NCBI GenBank assembly: GCA_031826515.1
Contig: CP134536.1
Coordinates: forward strand, 124,001-188,000
Length of the DNA: 64,000 nt
Origin: Flavobacteriaceae bacterium HL-DH10
GTDB lineage: Bacteria; Bacteroidota; Bacteroidia; Flavobacteriales; Flavobacteriaceae
Reading direction: 5' to 3'
Position 1 is the stretch's first letter, and the number at the start of each line of letters is the position of its first letter. Under the pieces are notes generated by a model, which was not told where the DNA came from, did no database searches, and saw nothing but the letters and a program-made list of their open reading frames with translations. A program made the position numbers and the translations under genes. This document shows, piece after piece, positions 17,371 to 26,453 of this stretch.

Positions 17371-19698
17371 CTATACTTTTTCTACTTTAACCGCACATTT
17401 TTTATAATCTGGCTGTTTTGAAATGGGACAAAACGCATCTAAAGTAATATCGTTTATCAACATGTCTTCATCAAAGAAAGGTACAAACACCTGATTATTT
17501 TCAGGCACCCCTCTTTCATTAACTGATGCTGGCAAAATAATTTCTCCTCGTCTTGTTGTTAGCTTCACTTTATCTCCAGTACGTATTTGCATAGATTTAG
17601 CTTGTGCTGGATTTAGTTCTACATAGGCATGAGGCATGGCTTTATGCAGAACAGGAATTCTTCGAGTCATCGAACCTGAATGCCAATGCTCAATCACACG
17701 TCCAGTACACAACCAAAATGGATATTCATTATCTGGTTCTTCTGGAGCTGGTTCATAAGGGCGTTGCCATATTACAGCTCTTCCATCTGGCTTACCATAA
17801 AAATGAAATTTCTCACCATTAGTACATGCTGGATCATATTCTGAATTAAAACGCCATTTAGTAGATTTTCCATCAACATAAGGCCATTGCGCTCCAGGTT
17901 GCGATTTTAAAACCTCTAAAGGAGCCATCGCATGTTTTTTACCTTCGTGATGCCTTCTATATTCGTTATATATTTCTTCTATATGAGTTTCTTTTTTATA
18001 ATAAAATTGCTTTTCGTAACCTAACCGCTTTGCTACTTCAACTATTTGCCAGGTATCACTCATCGCTTCTCCTACAGGCTCAATCATTTGCTCAAAATAC
18101 TGTGTTCTTCGCTCTGAATTCCCATACATGCCTTCACGTTCAATCCACATTGCAGATGGTAAAATTACGTCTGCAATATCTGTTGTTGGTGTTGGGTAAA
18201 TATCGGAAACCACTATAAAACGTCCTTCTTTTTTACAAGCATCTCGATAACGTTTCAGTTTTGGCATTGTTACCATTGGATTAGTAACCTGAATCCACAT
18301 AAACTTGATATCACCCCTGTCTAAAGCCCTAAACATTTCAACAGTATGATACGTAGGTTTAGGATCAATATTCTCTACAGGCACATCCCAAATCTCAGCA
18401 GCGTGTTTACGATGTTCTTCATTCATAACAACACCATGAGGTAATTTATGTGTTAAAGTCCCTACTTCTCTCACCGTTCCACATGCACTTGGTTGACCTG
18501 TTAAAGAAAATGGACTATTACCTGGTTCAGAAATTTTCCCTGTTAATAAGTGAATATTATATACTAAATTGTTTATCCAAGTTCCGCGAGTATGCTGATT
18601 CATTCCCATACACCATAAAGACATCACTTTTTTGTTTGGATCGCCATAATAAGCGGCCATGTACTTTATATCTTTTGCAGAAACACCAGATAATTTTTCA
18701 ACTTTTTCAGGTGAATAATCTTCTAAAAATTCTTTATAAGATTCAAAATCAATTTTTTCAGGCTTGTCTTTAAATTTATATTTATCTTCAAGTCCGTATC
18801 CCATATCGGTAAGCCCTTTATTAAAACTACAATGTTTTTCTACAAAGGATTTATTTACCCAACCATTTTTAATTATTTCATAGCAAATAGCATTAGCAAC
18901 CGCTAAATCTGTTTGAGGTTGAAATATAATAGACTTATCTGCTGCCATACTTGTACGTGTGGTTCTGGTAGCAAAATCAATAATCTTCACGCCTCTTTTT
19001 AAGCGTTGATCTAATAATCTTGAGAATAAAACTGGGTGCATTTCTGCCATGTTATTACCCCAAAGCATAAACACATCTGCATGATCTATATCTTCATAAC
19101 AGCCCATAGGCTCATCAAGTCCAAATGATGTTAAAAATCCTGTTACTGCACTTGCCATACATAATCTGGCATTGGCTTCAACATTATTTGTACCAATACA
19201 TCCTTTAAACAATTTAGATGCTACATAACCATCTGGTATCGTCCATTGTCCTGAACCGTATATAGAAACCGAATCTTTACCATGATCTTTTATCGTAGTT
19301 TTCATTTTAGAAGCAATTAAATCTAAAGCTTCCTTCATTGATGTTTCAACGTATTTACCATTCTTTTTCACTAATGGTTTTGTTAGTCTATCTTTTCCAT
19401 ATATAGACATTACAGAATGATAACCTTTTACACAGCAAAGACCTTTATTTACAGATGATTTTGGATCTCCTTTAACAGCTACCGCTTTTCCTTTATCAAT
19501 TCCTACCAGAACACCACAGCCCACACCACAAAATCTACAAGGTGCTTTTTTCCAATCTAAACCTCCACCTTTTGGCAGGTTTCTTTCTTGTTCATCAGCA
19601 AATAAAATGCCTGGAAACATAGTGGCAGCGGCTGTCATTGCAGACATTATTGCCATTTTCTTTATAAAACTACGTCTGTTTGTTAACGAGGTATACAT
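17371..19698 (-). CDS. napA: Periplasmic nitrate reductase catalytic subunit NapA
   Basis: Mo-bis-MGD enzyme reducing nitrate to nitrite in the periplasm. 775 residues from the ATG at 19698 (MYTSLTNRRSFIKKMAIMS), which gives a normal Tat signal; the ATG at 19722 would overlap napD. The [4Fe-4S] site is CRFCGVGCG...CCVKG, the Mo ligand Cys lies in ARLCMASAVTGF, and the C-terminal cofactor domain has PFWLCTGRVIEHWHSGSMT and the GDKVKLTTRRG fold. One base separates it from napD and 3 bp from napB. The Tat leader agrees with the presence of the NapD chaperone. Confidence 0.95.
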   Translation of the reverse strand: MYTSLTNRRSFIKKMAIMSAMTAAATMFPGILFADEQERNLPKGGGLDWKKAPCRFCGVGCGVLVGIDKGKAVAVKGDPKSSVNKGLCCVKGYHSVMSIYGKDRLTKPLVKKNGKYVETSMKEALDLIASKMKTTIKDHGKDSVSIYGSGQWTIPDGYVASKLFKGCIGTNNVEANARLCMASAVTGFLTSFGLDEPMGCYEDIDHADVFMLWGNNMAEMHPVLFSRLLDQRLKRGVKIIDFATRTTRTSMAADKSIIFQPQTDLAVANAICYEIIKNGWVNKSFVEKHCSFNKGLTDMGYGLEDKYKFKDKPEKIDFESYKEFLEDYSPEKVEKLSGVSAKDIKYMAAYYGDPNKKVMSLWCMGMNQHTRGTWINNLVYNIHLLTGKISEPGNSPFSLTGQPSACGTVREVGTLTHKLPHGVVMNEEHRKHAAEIWDVPVENIDPKPTYHTVEMFRALDRGDIKFMWIQVTNPMVTMPKLKRYRDACKKEGRFIVVSDIYPTPTTDIADVILPSAMWIEREGMYGNSERRTQYFEQMIEPVGEAMSDTWQIVEVAKRLGYEKQFYYKKETHIEEIYNEYRRHHEGKKHAMAPLEVLKSQPGAQWPYVDGKSTKWRFNSEYDPACTNGEKFHFYGKPDGRAVIWQRPYEPAPEEPDNEYPFWLCTGRVIEHWHSGSMTRRIPVLHKAMPHAYVELNPAQAKSMQIRTGDKVKLTTRRGEIILPASVNERGVPENNQVFVPFFDEDMLINDITLDAFCPISKQPDYKKCAVKVEKV

Positions 19699-19699
19699 A

Positions 19700-19939
19700 T
19701 TAATTATCTTTAGGTGTATCAAATCCTGAAACCATAGCTAGCAATTTTAAACTATCAATAGCTTCTATTTGTTCTTTTAAATTTTCGTCTTCTAATTTAT
19801 CATTGGTATCTGTTACCACAATAAGTAAGTCTTTATTTTCTGCGGGAATGACTTCACAATTACTTAAGCTAGATAATGCCTCTATAAGTTCTGTTTTTTT
19901 ACCGTCATGGGGATGTGCTAAGTAGCTTTTTATTGACAT
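19700..19939 (-). CDS. napD: NapD-type chaperone for NapA
   Basis: 79 residues, the size of NapD, a cytoplasmic protein that binds the Tat signal of NapA during cofactor insertion. The N-terminal pattern SIKSYLAHPHDGKK...ALSSLSNCEVIPA resembles the NapD opening (ISSLVV...L..IPG.EV), and the tail (KLLAMVSGFDT) fits its final strand. The sequence is weakly conserved, so the call rests partly on size and on being directly upstream of napA as first gene of the operon. Preceded by a -7 box and an Fnr-like dyad. Confidence 0.75.
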   Translation of the reverse strand: MSIKSYLAHPHDGKKTELIEALSSLSNCEVIPAENKDLLIVVTDTNDKLEDENLKEQIEAIDSLKLLAMVSGFDTPKDN

Positions 19940-19971
19940 AAATGGGCTTTATAGTTAGTTTGATTTAAAGA

Positions 19972-20014
19972 CAAAAATATCTTTTATAGAATAAAAAAAA
20001 CTGACAAATGTCAT
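19972..20014 (-). promoter_or_regulatory. nap operon promoter with Fnr-like dyad (motif 2)
   Basis: The -7 box TATTTTTG lies at 19979-19972. A dyad, TGACAAATGTCA within 20001-20014, is centred 32 bp upstream of the box centre, the place expected for a class II activator. Reverse strand reads ATGACATTTGTCAG. Confidence 0.65.
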
Positions 20015-20091
20015 AAAAAACAAAAAAACAAAAATTACTAAATTCTCATATGCAGAACAATTTAGTAATTTTAATTAACATTTCTTTTTTA

Positions 20092-20138
20092 TTATAAAAC
20101 AAAATAGCCTCTTTAAAAGAGGCTATTTTGTTTTATAA
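20092..20138 (-). terminator. Long palindromic terminator behind the OmpP1/FadL gene
   Basis: Two perfect 23-nt arms (20092-20114 and 20116-20138) with core AGCCTC / GAGGCT flanked by A/T runs, starting 16 bp past the stop codon. The A/T flanks give a T-tract in either direction. Confidence 0.8.
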
Positions 20139-20153
20139 AATTTTTATTCTATA

Positions 20154-21443
20154 CTACTTACCAAAGGTATAATTAATACCTACCATAAACATGGAAGTTG
20201 TCATATCATAAGCAATTTCGCTATTTGGAACGGCTCCATATGGCGGGTTGCTTTGAATTAGCATCGGATTAAGTATTGATCCAGAAGTTTTCCCATCACT
20301 AGCTCCATAATGATAAACGGCATCGAACCCCCAAGCATCATATATTTCATAACTAAATCCGAATTGATACGCATTCTGTATAATAGCTGTTGCTGGAATA
20401 TTAAAAAAGGCAACTTCACCATCTATAGGGTTAGAACTATAAGTATAACCTATACGTAATGGTAATTTATTGATTCCTTTATATTGAAGTCCAGCAGATA
20501 TAATAGACATATTTTTCCATCCAAAACCACTTACAGAAGCCGTTTGTGTCCACCCTGTTGTAGAGAAGCCATCAGTATTTTCATAATCTACTCTTCTAAA
20601 ATCAAGAGCAAAATCAATAGCCTCTAATGAATATCCTAAACCTATTGAGAAAATAGCTGGATAATCCATTTGGAATTTATTTTTACTTGTTGAATTATCT
20701 AAATACGTATTATCAAATTCAAATTCGCTAAACTTCTGAGCTGTTTTATAGGATGCTCCTAACTTTAAACCAAAACCAGAATCATAAAACACTCCTATTT
20801 GGGCACCAAATCCTATTGCAGATGCCTTATCTGTTGAAGGATATCCTGCAGCAGATGGGTTTGCTGTAGGATTAGGCGCTAACTCTAAAGCTGCATAATT
20901 AAATGTAGGTTCAACTCCAATTGAGATTTTATCAGTCAATTCATAGGCCCAAGTAAGTCCTACTTGCATCAATAAATAATCGGATTCTATATGTCCAAAA
21001 CCACCCATACTTTGAGGCATATTAATAGGATTGGTTGTGCTTTCTGGAAAAGTAACACCAAAGCCACTTATCCCAAAAGCGGAAACTCCAAAGGTATGTT
21101 TGCTATCTGCTTTACCCCAAACCATAGCTAGTGCAGGCATTGGAGAAACCCCTCTATCATCTTTTGTATTGCCACTAAAAGGTCCGCCTTGCGTTGGTAC
21201 CGTGGAATATAACTCTGGTGAAGAATAAAAAAGTCCAATATCAAACTTTAATATTTTATCATCAAAAGTAGCTATAGAAGCTGGATTCCATTGCAATGCA
21301 CCAGAAATATCTAATGGTTGTGCGGTTGATGCACCTCCCATAGACATATTAACTGCTCCAACGCCTTGCATAATGTGACCAACTTGAGAAGTCGCACTAA
21401 TAGAAAAAAGCAAAAACAGAATTTTCAAAATATTAGTTCTCAT
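20154..21443 (-). CDS. OmpP1/FadL-family outer-membrane transport protein
   Basis: 429 residues with a signal peptide (ILFLLFSISATSQ) and the FadL/TodX-type N-terminal hatch region: GAVNMSMGGASTAQPLDISG followed by LQWNPASIA, then repeated beta strands and a C-terminal strand ending in YTFGK. FadL barrels admit hydrophobic compounds, but the family is broad. It is monocistronic. Its upstream dyad ATGACTTTTATCAT (21508-21521) matches those of the nap and psr promoters, so expression may follow oxygen-limited respiration. The substrate is unknown. Confidence 0.85.
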   Translation of the reverse strand: MRTNILKILFLLFSISATSQVGHIMQGVGAVNMSMGGASTAQPLDISGALQWNPASIATFDDKILKFDIGLFYSSPELYSTVPTQGGPFSGNTKDDRGVSPMPALAMVWGKADSKHTFGVSAFGISGFGVTFPESTTNPINMPQSMGGFGHIESDYLLMQVGLTWAYELTDKISIGVEPTFNYAALELAPNPTANPSAAGYPSTDKASAIGFGAQIGVFYDSGFGLKLGASYKTAQKFSEFEFDNTYLDNSTSKNKFQMDYPAIFSIGLGYSLEAIDFALDFRRVDYENTDGFSTTGWTQTASVSGFGWKNMSIISAGLQYKGINKLPLRIGYTYSSNPIDGEVAFFNIPATAIIQNAYQFGFSYEIYDAWGFDAVYHYGASDGKTSGSILNPMLIQSNPPYGAVPNSEIAYDMTTSMFMVGINYTFGK

Positions 21444-21477
21444 AATTATTTTATGTTTAGTTAGTATAAATATTTTT

Positions 21478-21521
21478 TAAAATTACTTACTCTGATAAAA
21501 GATAACTATGACTTTTATCAT
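21478..21521 (-). promoter_or_regulatory. OmpP1 gene promoter with Fnr-like dyad (motif 2)
   Basis: ATGACTTTTATCAT at 21508-21521 is centred 33 bp upstream of the centre of a minus-strand -7-like box TAATTTTA (21485-21478, one mismatch to TAnnTTTG). Confidence 0.55.
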
Positions 21522-21591
21522 GATAGCCATATGCTTTTATCCAAAATTCTATCTTCAGAAAAATCAAGTTCTTTGTTATAAAACCTTAAAG

Positions 21592-23484
21592 TTAATTATT
21601 CGGTAACACACAAGATGCACTTATTTTTTTCAACATAGCGTGTATACCAAACTCTAAAGTTTGCCTCATAACTTTAGAATTATCTTTATGACATTGCAAA
21701 CAAGCCCCTACAAGAAGAATATTTTTTTGTTCTTCTACAGTAAATGGTCTAAAATCTGTTCTTGTTGAATTTACTGTTTTTTTATCAATAATTTTCAAAA
21801 AAGGAATCCATGCATCTTCAGGTAAATTATCATGACTATTTAATGCATATTCGGGAGTAAATATCCATTCGCCACTATTATTCTTTATGTTATAAATCAA
21901 CGAACCTTTTCCATAACCCAAGGCAGCAGAATTAGAATGACAAGACACACAATCACGCACCTCTTTTGTTGTTGTGTGTGGCGAATTTGGAGCATATAAC
22001 CTATGAAATAAAAGCGTTTCTCCTGTTGCATTTTTTGTGTAACTCTTTAAATCTATAGTCATAATCATTCCAGGGATTGCAGGTTCAATAGTACGACCTT
22101 CATTATTCTCCCGAACACCCATTGCAGGAAGTGATGATGAAAATTCTGCAACATATTCTTTCCATTGCCCTTTCACATACTTTTTATCTAACAAATCGAA
22201 AGCTTGTGGTTCCTCTTCATCAAATTTATTATGACAACCTATACAACGAGGAGTCCATGAAGAATGACAAGAAGCACAACTTACATTTTTATGAGCATTA
22301 TCTCTAGAACAAACGTCTCCTTGAGGCTTTAATTCGTGTAGCTTGCCATCTTTTTTACCAATTAAAAAAGCATCACCTAGCGTATCGACATAGGTATTAA
22401 CTAGTGGATGGTTATCTTTTTTTGCTACTATAATTTTTTTATCACTGTGCTTATAATTTCTATGAGAAAAAACAAGTAAACTTTCTGTATCTAAAGAATC
22501 ATATGGAATAGTATGCGGCTTATCTTTAAAATGACAATCTATACATTGAATTTTTACAGCTTGTTCGGCATGTGTATAAGTGTTACCATCACCCATAACT
22601 TCATGCGAAGAATGACAATCTATACATAATAGCCCTTTTGTATGATGCACATCTTCTTCAAGGTATTTATAAACCCGTTTATCTTCTAAAACTTGATATC
22701 CTGTTTTATCATTGACTTCATTTTCATCTAATAATGTTTCTTGAAGTCCTATATAATTCGTCGAGATCCTACTGGAACGACTATGACAACCAAAACAATG
22801 CGTATCAGTAGTAAAAACAGTTGTAGAAGGATGAAATTTTGGCAATTCGGTTTTATTTGAAGCCAAATAATTATCAAAATCTTGTATGGCTTCATTTGAA
22901 TAGTTTAAATGGCAGGCATTACAACCTCCACCTCTACTCAATTGGTTTATGGGACCATAATTTGTTTTTTCTGCTCCTAAATGACAATTCGCACATAAAT
23001 CTCTTAAATGCTTATCTGCAGCTGAATTTTTTATATCCTTTATATGGTAATGATAATCTAAACTATCAGCCTCACCAAAAACAAATTTATCTACCGCTAC
23101 AATCCCACTATTGGTTGTCATTAAGGAGTTTTCAATTTTATGCAACTCACTAGAATGACATGTACCACAGGTATTTTTAGCATCTGATAAATTACCCGGA
23201 ATTAAAATCATGCCATTATGCGCTTCTTTTTTATTGTTAGAAATAGTATTTCCTAAATGACAACTGGCACAGCCTATGAATTCTGGATTATGATATTTAG
23301 AATACCCTTTTGTATTTTGATGACATTGAATACAGGATTCTGAACTTGAAATTTCAGTATTTACATACTTATTTTTATAAATACCTTCCGATTCAAAAAA
23401 AATCTTATTTCTAACACAAAATAGTAGTATTAACAGCAAAAAAGCTATTGTAAAAAGTACTATTGAATATCTTTTGGTCTTCAT
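21592..23484 (-). CDS. Membrane-anchored dodecahaem c-type cytochrome
   Basis: 630 residues: one N-terminal helix (about residues 6-24), then a long periplasmic part with twelve CxxCH motifs, in order CIQCH, CASCH, CGTCH, CANCH, CNACH, CFGCH, CIDCH, CIDCH, CASCH, CIGCH, CVSCH and CLQCH. Two are only five residues apart (CASCHSSWTPRCIGCH). No catalytic domain other than haems was recognised, and no CxxCK as in NrfA. It is divergent from the psr-like operon and shares its regulatory region, so it probably exchanges electrons with that enzyme or acts as a multihaem reductase of its own. Family name not recognised. Confidence 0.85.
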   Translation of the reverse strand: MKTKRYSIVLFTIAFLLLILLFCVRNKIFFESEGIYKNKYVNTEISSSESCIQCHQNTKGYSKYHNPEFIGCASCHLGNTISNNKKEAHNGMILIPGNLSDAKNTCGTCHSSELHKIENSLMTTNSGIVAVDKFVFGEADSLDYHYHIKDIKNSAADKHLRDLCANCHLGAEKTNYGPINQLSRGGGCNACHLNYSNEAIQDFDNYLASNKTELPKFHPSTTVFTTDTHCFGCHSRSSRISTNYIGLQETLLDENEVNDKTGYQVLEDKRVYKYLEEDVHHTKGLLCIDCHSSHEVMGDGNTYTHAEQAVKIQCIDCHFKDKPHTIPYDSLDTESLLVFSHRNYKHSDKKIIVAKKDNHPLVNTYVDTLGDAFLIGKKDGKLHELKPQGDVCSRDNAHKNVSCASCHSSWTPRCIGCHNKFDEEEPQAFDLLDKKYVKGQWKEYVAEFSSSLPAMGVRENNEGRTIEPAIPGMIMTIDLKSYTKNATGETLLFHRLYAPNSPHTTTKEVRDCVSCHSNSAALGYGKGSLIYNIKNNSGEWIFTPEYALNSHDNLPEDAWIPFLKIIDKKTVNSTRTDFRPFTVEEQKNILLVGACLQCHKDNSKVMRQTLEFGIHAMLKKISASCVLPNN

Positions 23485-23540
23485 TAATTAATTAGTTATT
23501 CAAATTTACAATAATTTAAAATGTTCCGCATTTAAAACAA

Positions 23541-23582
23541 CAAATAGAACTTTAAAATTAATTTTTATGTAACATTTGTTAC
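23541..23582 (-). promoter_or_regulatory. Promoter of the dodecahaem cytochrome with a dyad (motif 2 variant)
   Basis: GTAACATTTGTTAC at 23569-23582 (arms GTAACA/TGTTAC) is centred 31 bp upstream of the centre of TCTATTTG (minus strand, 23548-23541), one mismatch from TAnnTTTG. Confidence 0.5.
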
Positions 23583-23600
23583 ACATAAAATACTGATTAC

Positions 23601-23642
23601 ATGACATTTATCATGATTTCAATTATTATTTGTCTATATTTT
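23601..23642 (+). promoter_or_regulatory. psr-like operon promoter with Fnr-like dyad (motif 2)
   Basis: ATGACATTTATCAT at 23601-23614 is centred 31 bp upstream of the centre of TATATTTT (23635-23642), one mismatch from TAnnTTTG. The ATG of the molybdoenzyme gene follows 25 bp later. Confidence 0.6.
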
Positions 23643-23667
23643 TACTCCTGTATAAACAGTAATATTT

Positions 23668-25911
23668 ATGACTACTTCGAGAAGAAAATTCATTAAAATT
23701 TCTGCATTAGGATTAGGAGGTGTTGTTGCTTCAGCATCAGCATTAAATGTTTTTGGTAAAAATTCATATTTAAATGAAATAGTAGCCCAAAATATTGTAA
23801 AAAACCTTAAAAAAACGGCTACCTATTGTGAGGTATGTTTTTGGAAATGTGCAGCTTGGGCCTTTACCAATGAAAACAATGAGATTAAAAAAATTATTGG
23901 TAATGATGATGACCCACATTGCAATGGTCGCTTATGTCCAAGAGGAACTGGAGGTGTAGGCATGTATCATGATGAAGACCGACTTAAAACACCTTTAATA
24001 CGAACTACTATAAATGGTGAAGAAACATATAGAGAGGCTAGTTGGGAAGAAGCGCTAGATTTGATTGCTTCAAAATTTAAAAACATAAAAGAAAAATACG
24101 GTGCCGAATCTGTTGCACTACTTAAACATGGTTCTCCTGGAAGTCATTTAGAACATTTATTTAAAGCCTTTGGATCTGACACGATTGCCGAACCTGCCTA
24201 TGCACAATGCCGAGGCCCTAGAGAAACTGGTTTTGGACTTACCTTTGGTTCATGGATTGGCTCCCCTGAACCTACAGATATAAGAGATACTAAATGTTTA
24301 GTCCTTATAGGCTCTCATATTGGAGAGAATATGCATAATAGTCAAGTTCAAGAAATGTCGGACGCTATTGATAACGGAGCAACCATTATTACTGTAGATC
24401 CGAGATTTTCTACAGCTGCTAGTAAATCAAAACATTGGTTAGCTATTAAACCAGCTACCGATATTGCTTTACTACTCTCCTGGATGCATGTGTTAATAGA
24501 GGAAGATTTATACAATAAAAAATATGTTGATACATATGCTTTAGGCTTTGACGAATTAAAAGCACACGTTAAACCATTTACTCCAGAATGGGCTTATGGT
24601 ATAACCACCATAAAACCAGAAGAAATAAGAAAAACAGCTCGAACAATGGCCGCATCAGCGCCTTCTGTTATTGTTCACCCAGGACGCCATGTAACTTGGT
24701 ATGGAGATGATTCACAAAGATCAAGAGCTATTGCTATTTTAAACGGACTATTAGGTTCTTGGGGAAATCGAGGTGGTTTCTACTTTAAAGAAAAAATTAG
24801 TATTCCAAAATACCCACATCCTAAATATCCAGAACCAAAATGGGGATGGCATGATTTAGGGAAACAATACCCTTTTTCGGAAATGGGTATTACTTCAGAG
24901 TTAGTAAAAGCTACCATACCAAATAAAGACAATAAACACCCCATAAAAGCGTGGTTGATTGCTGGCACAAACTTAATTAACACCTTACCACAACGGGAAA
25001 AAACAATTGAAGCTATTAATGCCGTAGACTTTATGGTCGTTATAGATACCATGCCAATGGAAATTACAGGTTATGCGGATGTTGTACTACCAGAATGCAC
25101 ATACTTGGAACGTTATGATGGTATACGGTCTGCCACAAATAGAACGCCTTCTATTGCTGTTAGAGTTCCTGCTGTAAAACCAAAATATAATTCAAAACCA
25201 GCATGGTGGATAAGTAAAGAAATTGGTGAACGCCTCGGTTTGGGTGATTATTTTAATTACAACGATTTTGAAGACGTAATAGAATGGCAACTAAACAAAA
25301 TGGGGACTTCTTTAGAAGAAATGAAAAAAATAGGTGTCAAAAAATTTGAAAGAACTTCTGGTCCACTTTTCTTGGAAGATGGACAAGATTACGAATTTGG
25401 TACGCTCAGTGGAAAAATTGAATTCTATTCACACCAATTAGCTGAAAAAGGTTTTGACCCGATGCCTGTTTACACACCTCATCCAGAACCACCACAAGGA
25501 TTCTATAGGTTAAATTATGGTAGATCGCCTATGCATACCTTTAGTAGAACCATAAACAATCCTAATCTAAGTGATTTAAAAGACGAAAACACTCTTTGGG
25601 TAAACCCTAAAGTGGCTCGGATATTAGACCTAAAAAAAGGTCAGGAAGTCTGGTTAAAAAATCAAGATGATAAGCTTTCAACATTCTCTATAAAAGTGAG
25701 AGTTACTGAAAGAATTAGATGGGATTCTGTTTATATGTATCATGGTTTTGGTCATAACAATAAAAAATTAACCAGAGCTTTTGGAAAAGGTGTTAGTGAT
25801 ACCGAACTAATTTCAAAAGTAGTGATAGACCCATTAATGGGAGGCACAGGACTTAGAGGAAATTTTGTTTCAATTTTAACTGAAAATCCACATAAAAATA
25901 TTGAACTATGA
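23668..25911 (+). CDS. Molybdopterin oxidoreductase catalytic subunit, PsrA/PhsA-like
   Basis: 747 residues with a Tat signal (TTSRRKFIKISALGLGG), so the enzyme works in the periplasm. The [4Fe-4S] site is CEVCFWKC...CPRG; the Mo ligand is probably the Cys in YAQCRGPRETGFG, as in polysulfide, thiosulfate and related reductases. Other blocks: GSPGSHLEHLF and CTYLERYDG. It starts an operon with PsrB-like and PsrC-like subunits (ATGA overlap with the next gene), then sulfur-transport and rhodanese genes, so the substrate is likely a sulfur oxyanion or sulfane sulfur. Arsenate or selenate cannot be excluded from sequence alone. Confidence 0.87.
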   Translation: MTTSRRKFIKISALGLGGVVASASALNVFGKNSYLNEIVAQNIVKNLKKTATYCEVCFWKCAAWAFTNENNEIKKIIGNDDDPHCNGRLCPRGTGGVGMYHDEDRLKTPLIRTTINGEETYREASWEEALDLIASKFKNIKEKYGAESVALLKHGSPGSHLEHLFKAFGSDTIAEPAYAQCRGPRETGFGLTFGSWIGSPEPTDIRDTKCLVLIGSHIGENMHNSQVQEMSDAIDNGATIITVDPRFSTAASKSKHWLAIKPATDIALLLSWMHVLIEEDLYNKKYVDTYALGFDELKAHVKPFTPEWAYGITTIKPEEIRKTARTMAASAPSVIVHPGRHVTWYGDDSQRSRAIAILNGLLGSWGNRGGFYFKEKISIPKYPHPKYPEPKWGWHDLGKQYPFSEMGITSELVKATIPNKDNKHPIKAWLIAGTNLINTLPQREKTIEAINAVDFMVVIDTMPMEITGYADVVLPECTYLERYDGIRSATNRTPSIAVRVPAVKPKYNSKPAWWISKEIGERLGLGDYFNYNDFEDVIEWQLNKMGTSLEEMKKIGVKKFERTSGPLFLEDGQDYEFGTLSGKIEFYSHQLAEKGFDPMPVYTPHPEPPQGFYRLNYGRSPMHTFSRTINNPNLSDLKDENTLWVNPKVARILDLKKGQEVWLKNQDDKLSTFSIKVRVTERIRWDSVYMYHGFGHNNKKLTRAFGKGVSDTELISKVVIDPLMGGTGLRGNFVSILTENPHKNIEL

Positions 25912-26441
25912 GATATGCCATGGTAATAGACACTTTAAAATGTGTTGGATGTAGTGATTGCGTGGTTGCCTGTCAAACAGAAAATGATGTACCCATTGGT
26001 TATTGTAGAGATTGGATTACCGAAACAGTTTCAGGCACATATCCAAACATAGCTTTAGAGTTAAAATCTGAAAGATGTAACCATTGTGAAAACGCACCAT
26101 GTGTAAGATGTTGCCCTACAGGGGCTAGCCATATAGTTGATGGTGGCATTGTGCTTGTAACAGCAGATGAATGTATTGGTTGTGGAGCATGTATAGAATC
26201 ATGTTCTTATGATGCACGTTACCAACATCCTGATGGTTATGTAGATAAATGCACGTTTTGTCATCACAGACTAAAAAAAGGACAACTACCAGCATGTGTT
26301 TCTGTATGCCCAACTAAGTGTATGTATTTTGGAGATTTAGACAACCCTAACAGTGAAGTTTCACAATTATTAAAAAATAGAAAATACAAAACATTAGCTC
26401 CTGAAGCAGGAACCAATCCACATGTATTTTACTTAATTTAA
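25908..26441 (+). CDS. Four-cluster [4Fe-4S] subunit, PsrB-like
   Basis: 177 residues, no signal peptide, as usual for a subunit co-exported with its Tat partner. Four Cys clusters: CVGCSDCVVAC, CNHCENAPCVRCC, CIGCGACIESC and CTFCHHRLKKGQLPACVSVC. Carries electrons between the PsrC-like membrane subunit and the molybdoenzyme. The start overlaps the psrA-like stop by 4 bp (ATGA), and the psrC-like gene follows 12 bp later, the classic A-B-C order. Confidence 0.92.
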   Translation: MRYAMVIDTLKCVGCSDCVVACQTENDVPIGYCRDWITETVSGTYPNIALELKSERCNHCENAPCVRCCPTGASHIVDGGIVLVTADECIGCGACIESCSYDARYQHPDGYVDKCTFCHHRLKKGQLPACVSVCPTKCMYFGDLDNPNSEVSQLLKNRKYKTLAPEAGTNPHVFYLI

Positions 26442-26453
26442 AAAGTATACAAG

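Noticed and set aside
18450-18773. Plus-strand frame of 107 codons inside napA
   Set aside because: Antisense shadow of a clear, well-conserved gene.
22839-23153. Plus-strand frame of 104 codons inside the 12-haem cytochrome gene
   Set aside because: Antisense shadow; His/Tyr-rich composition arises from complementing Cys/His codons.
21592-23484. NrfA-type nitrite reductase for the 12-haem protein
   Set aside because: No CxxCK motif and far too many haems; all twelve sites are CxxCH.
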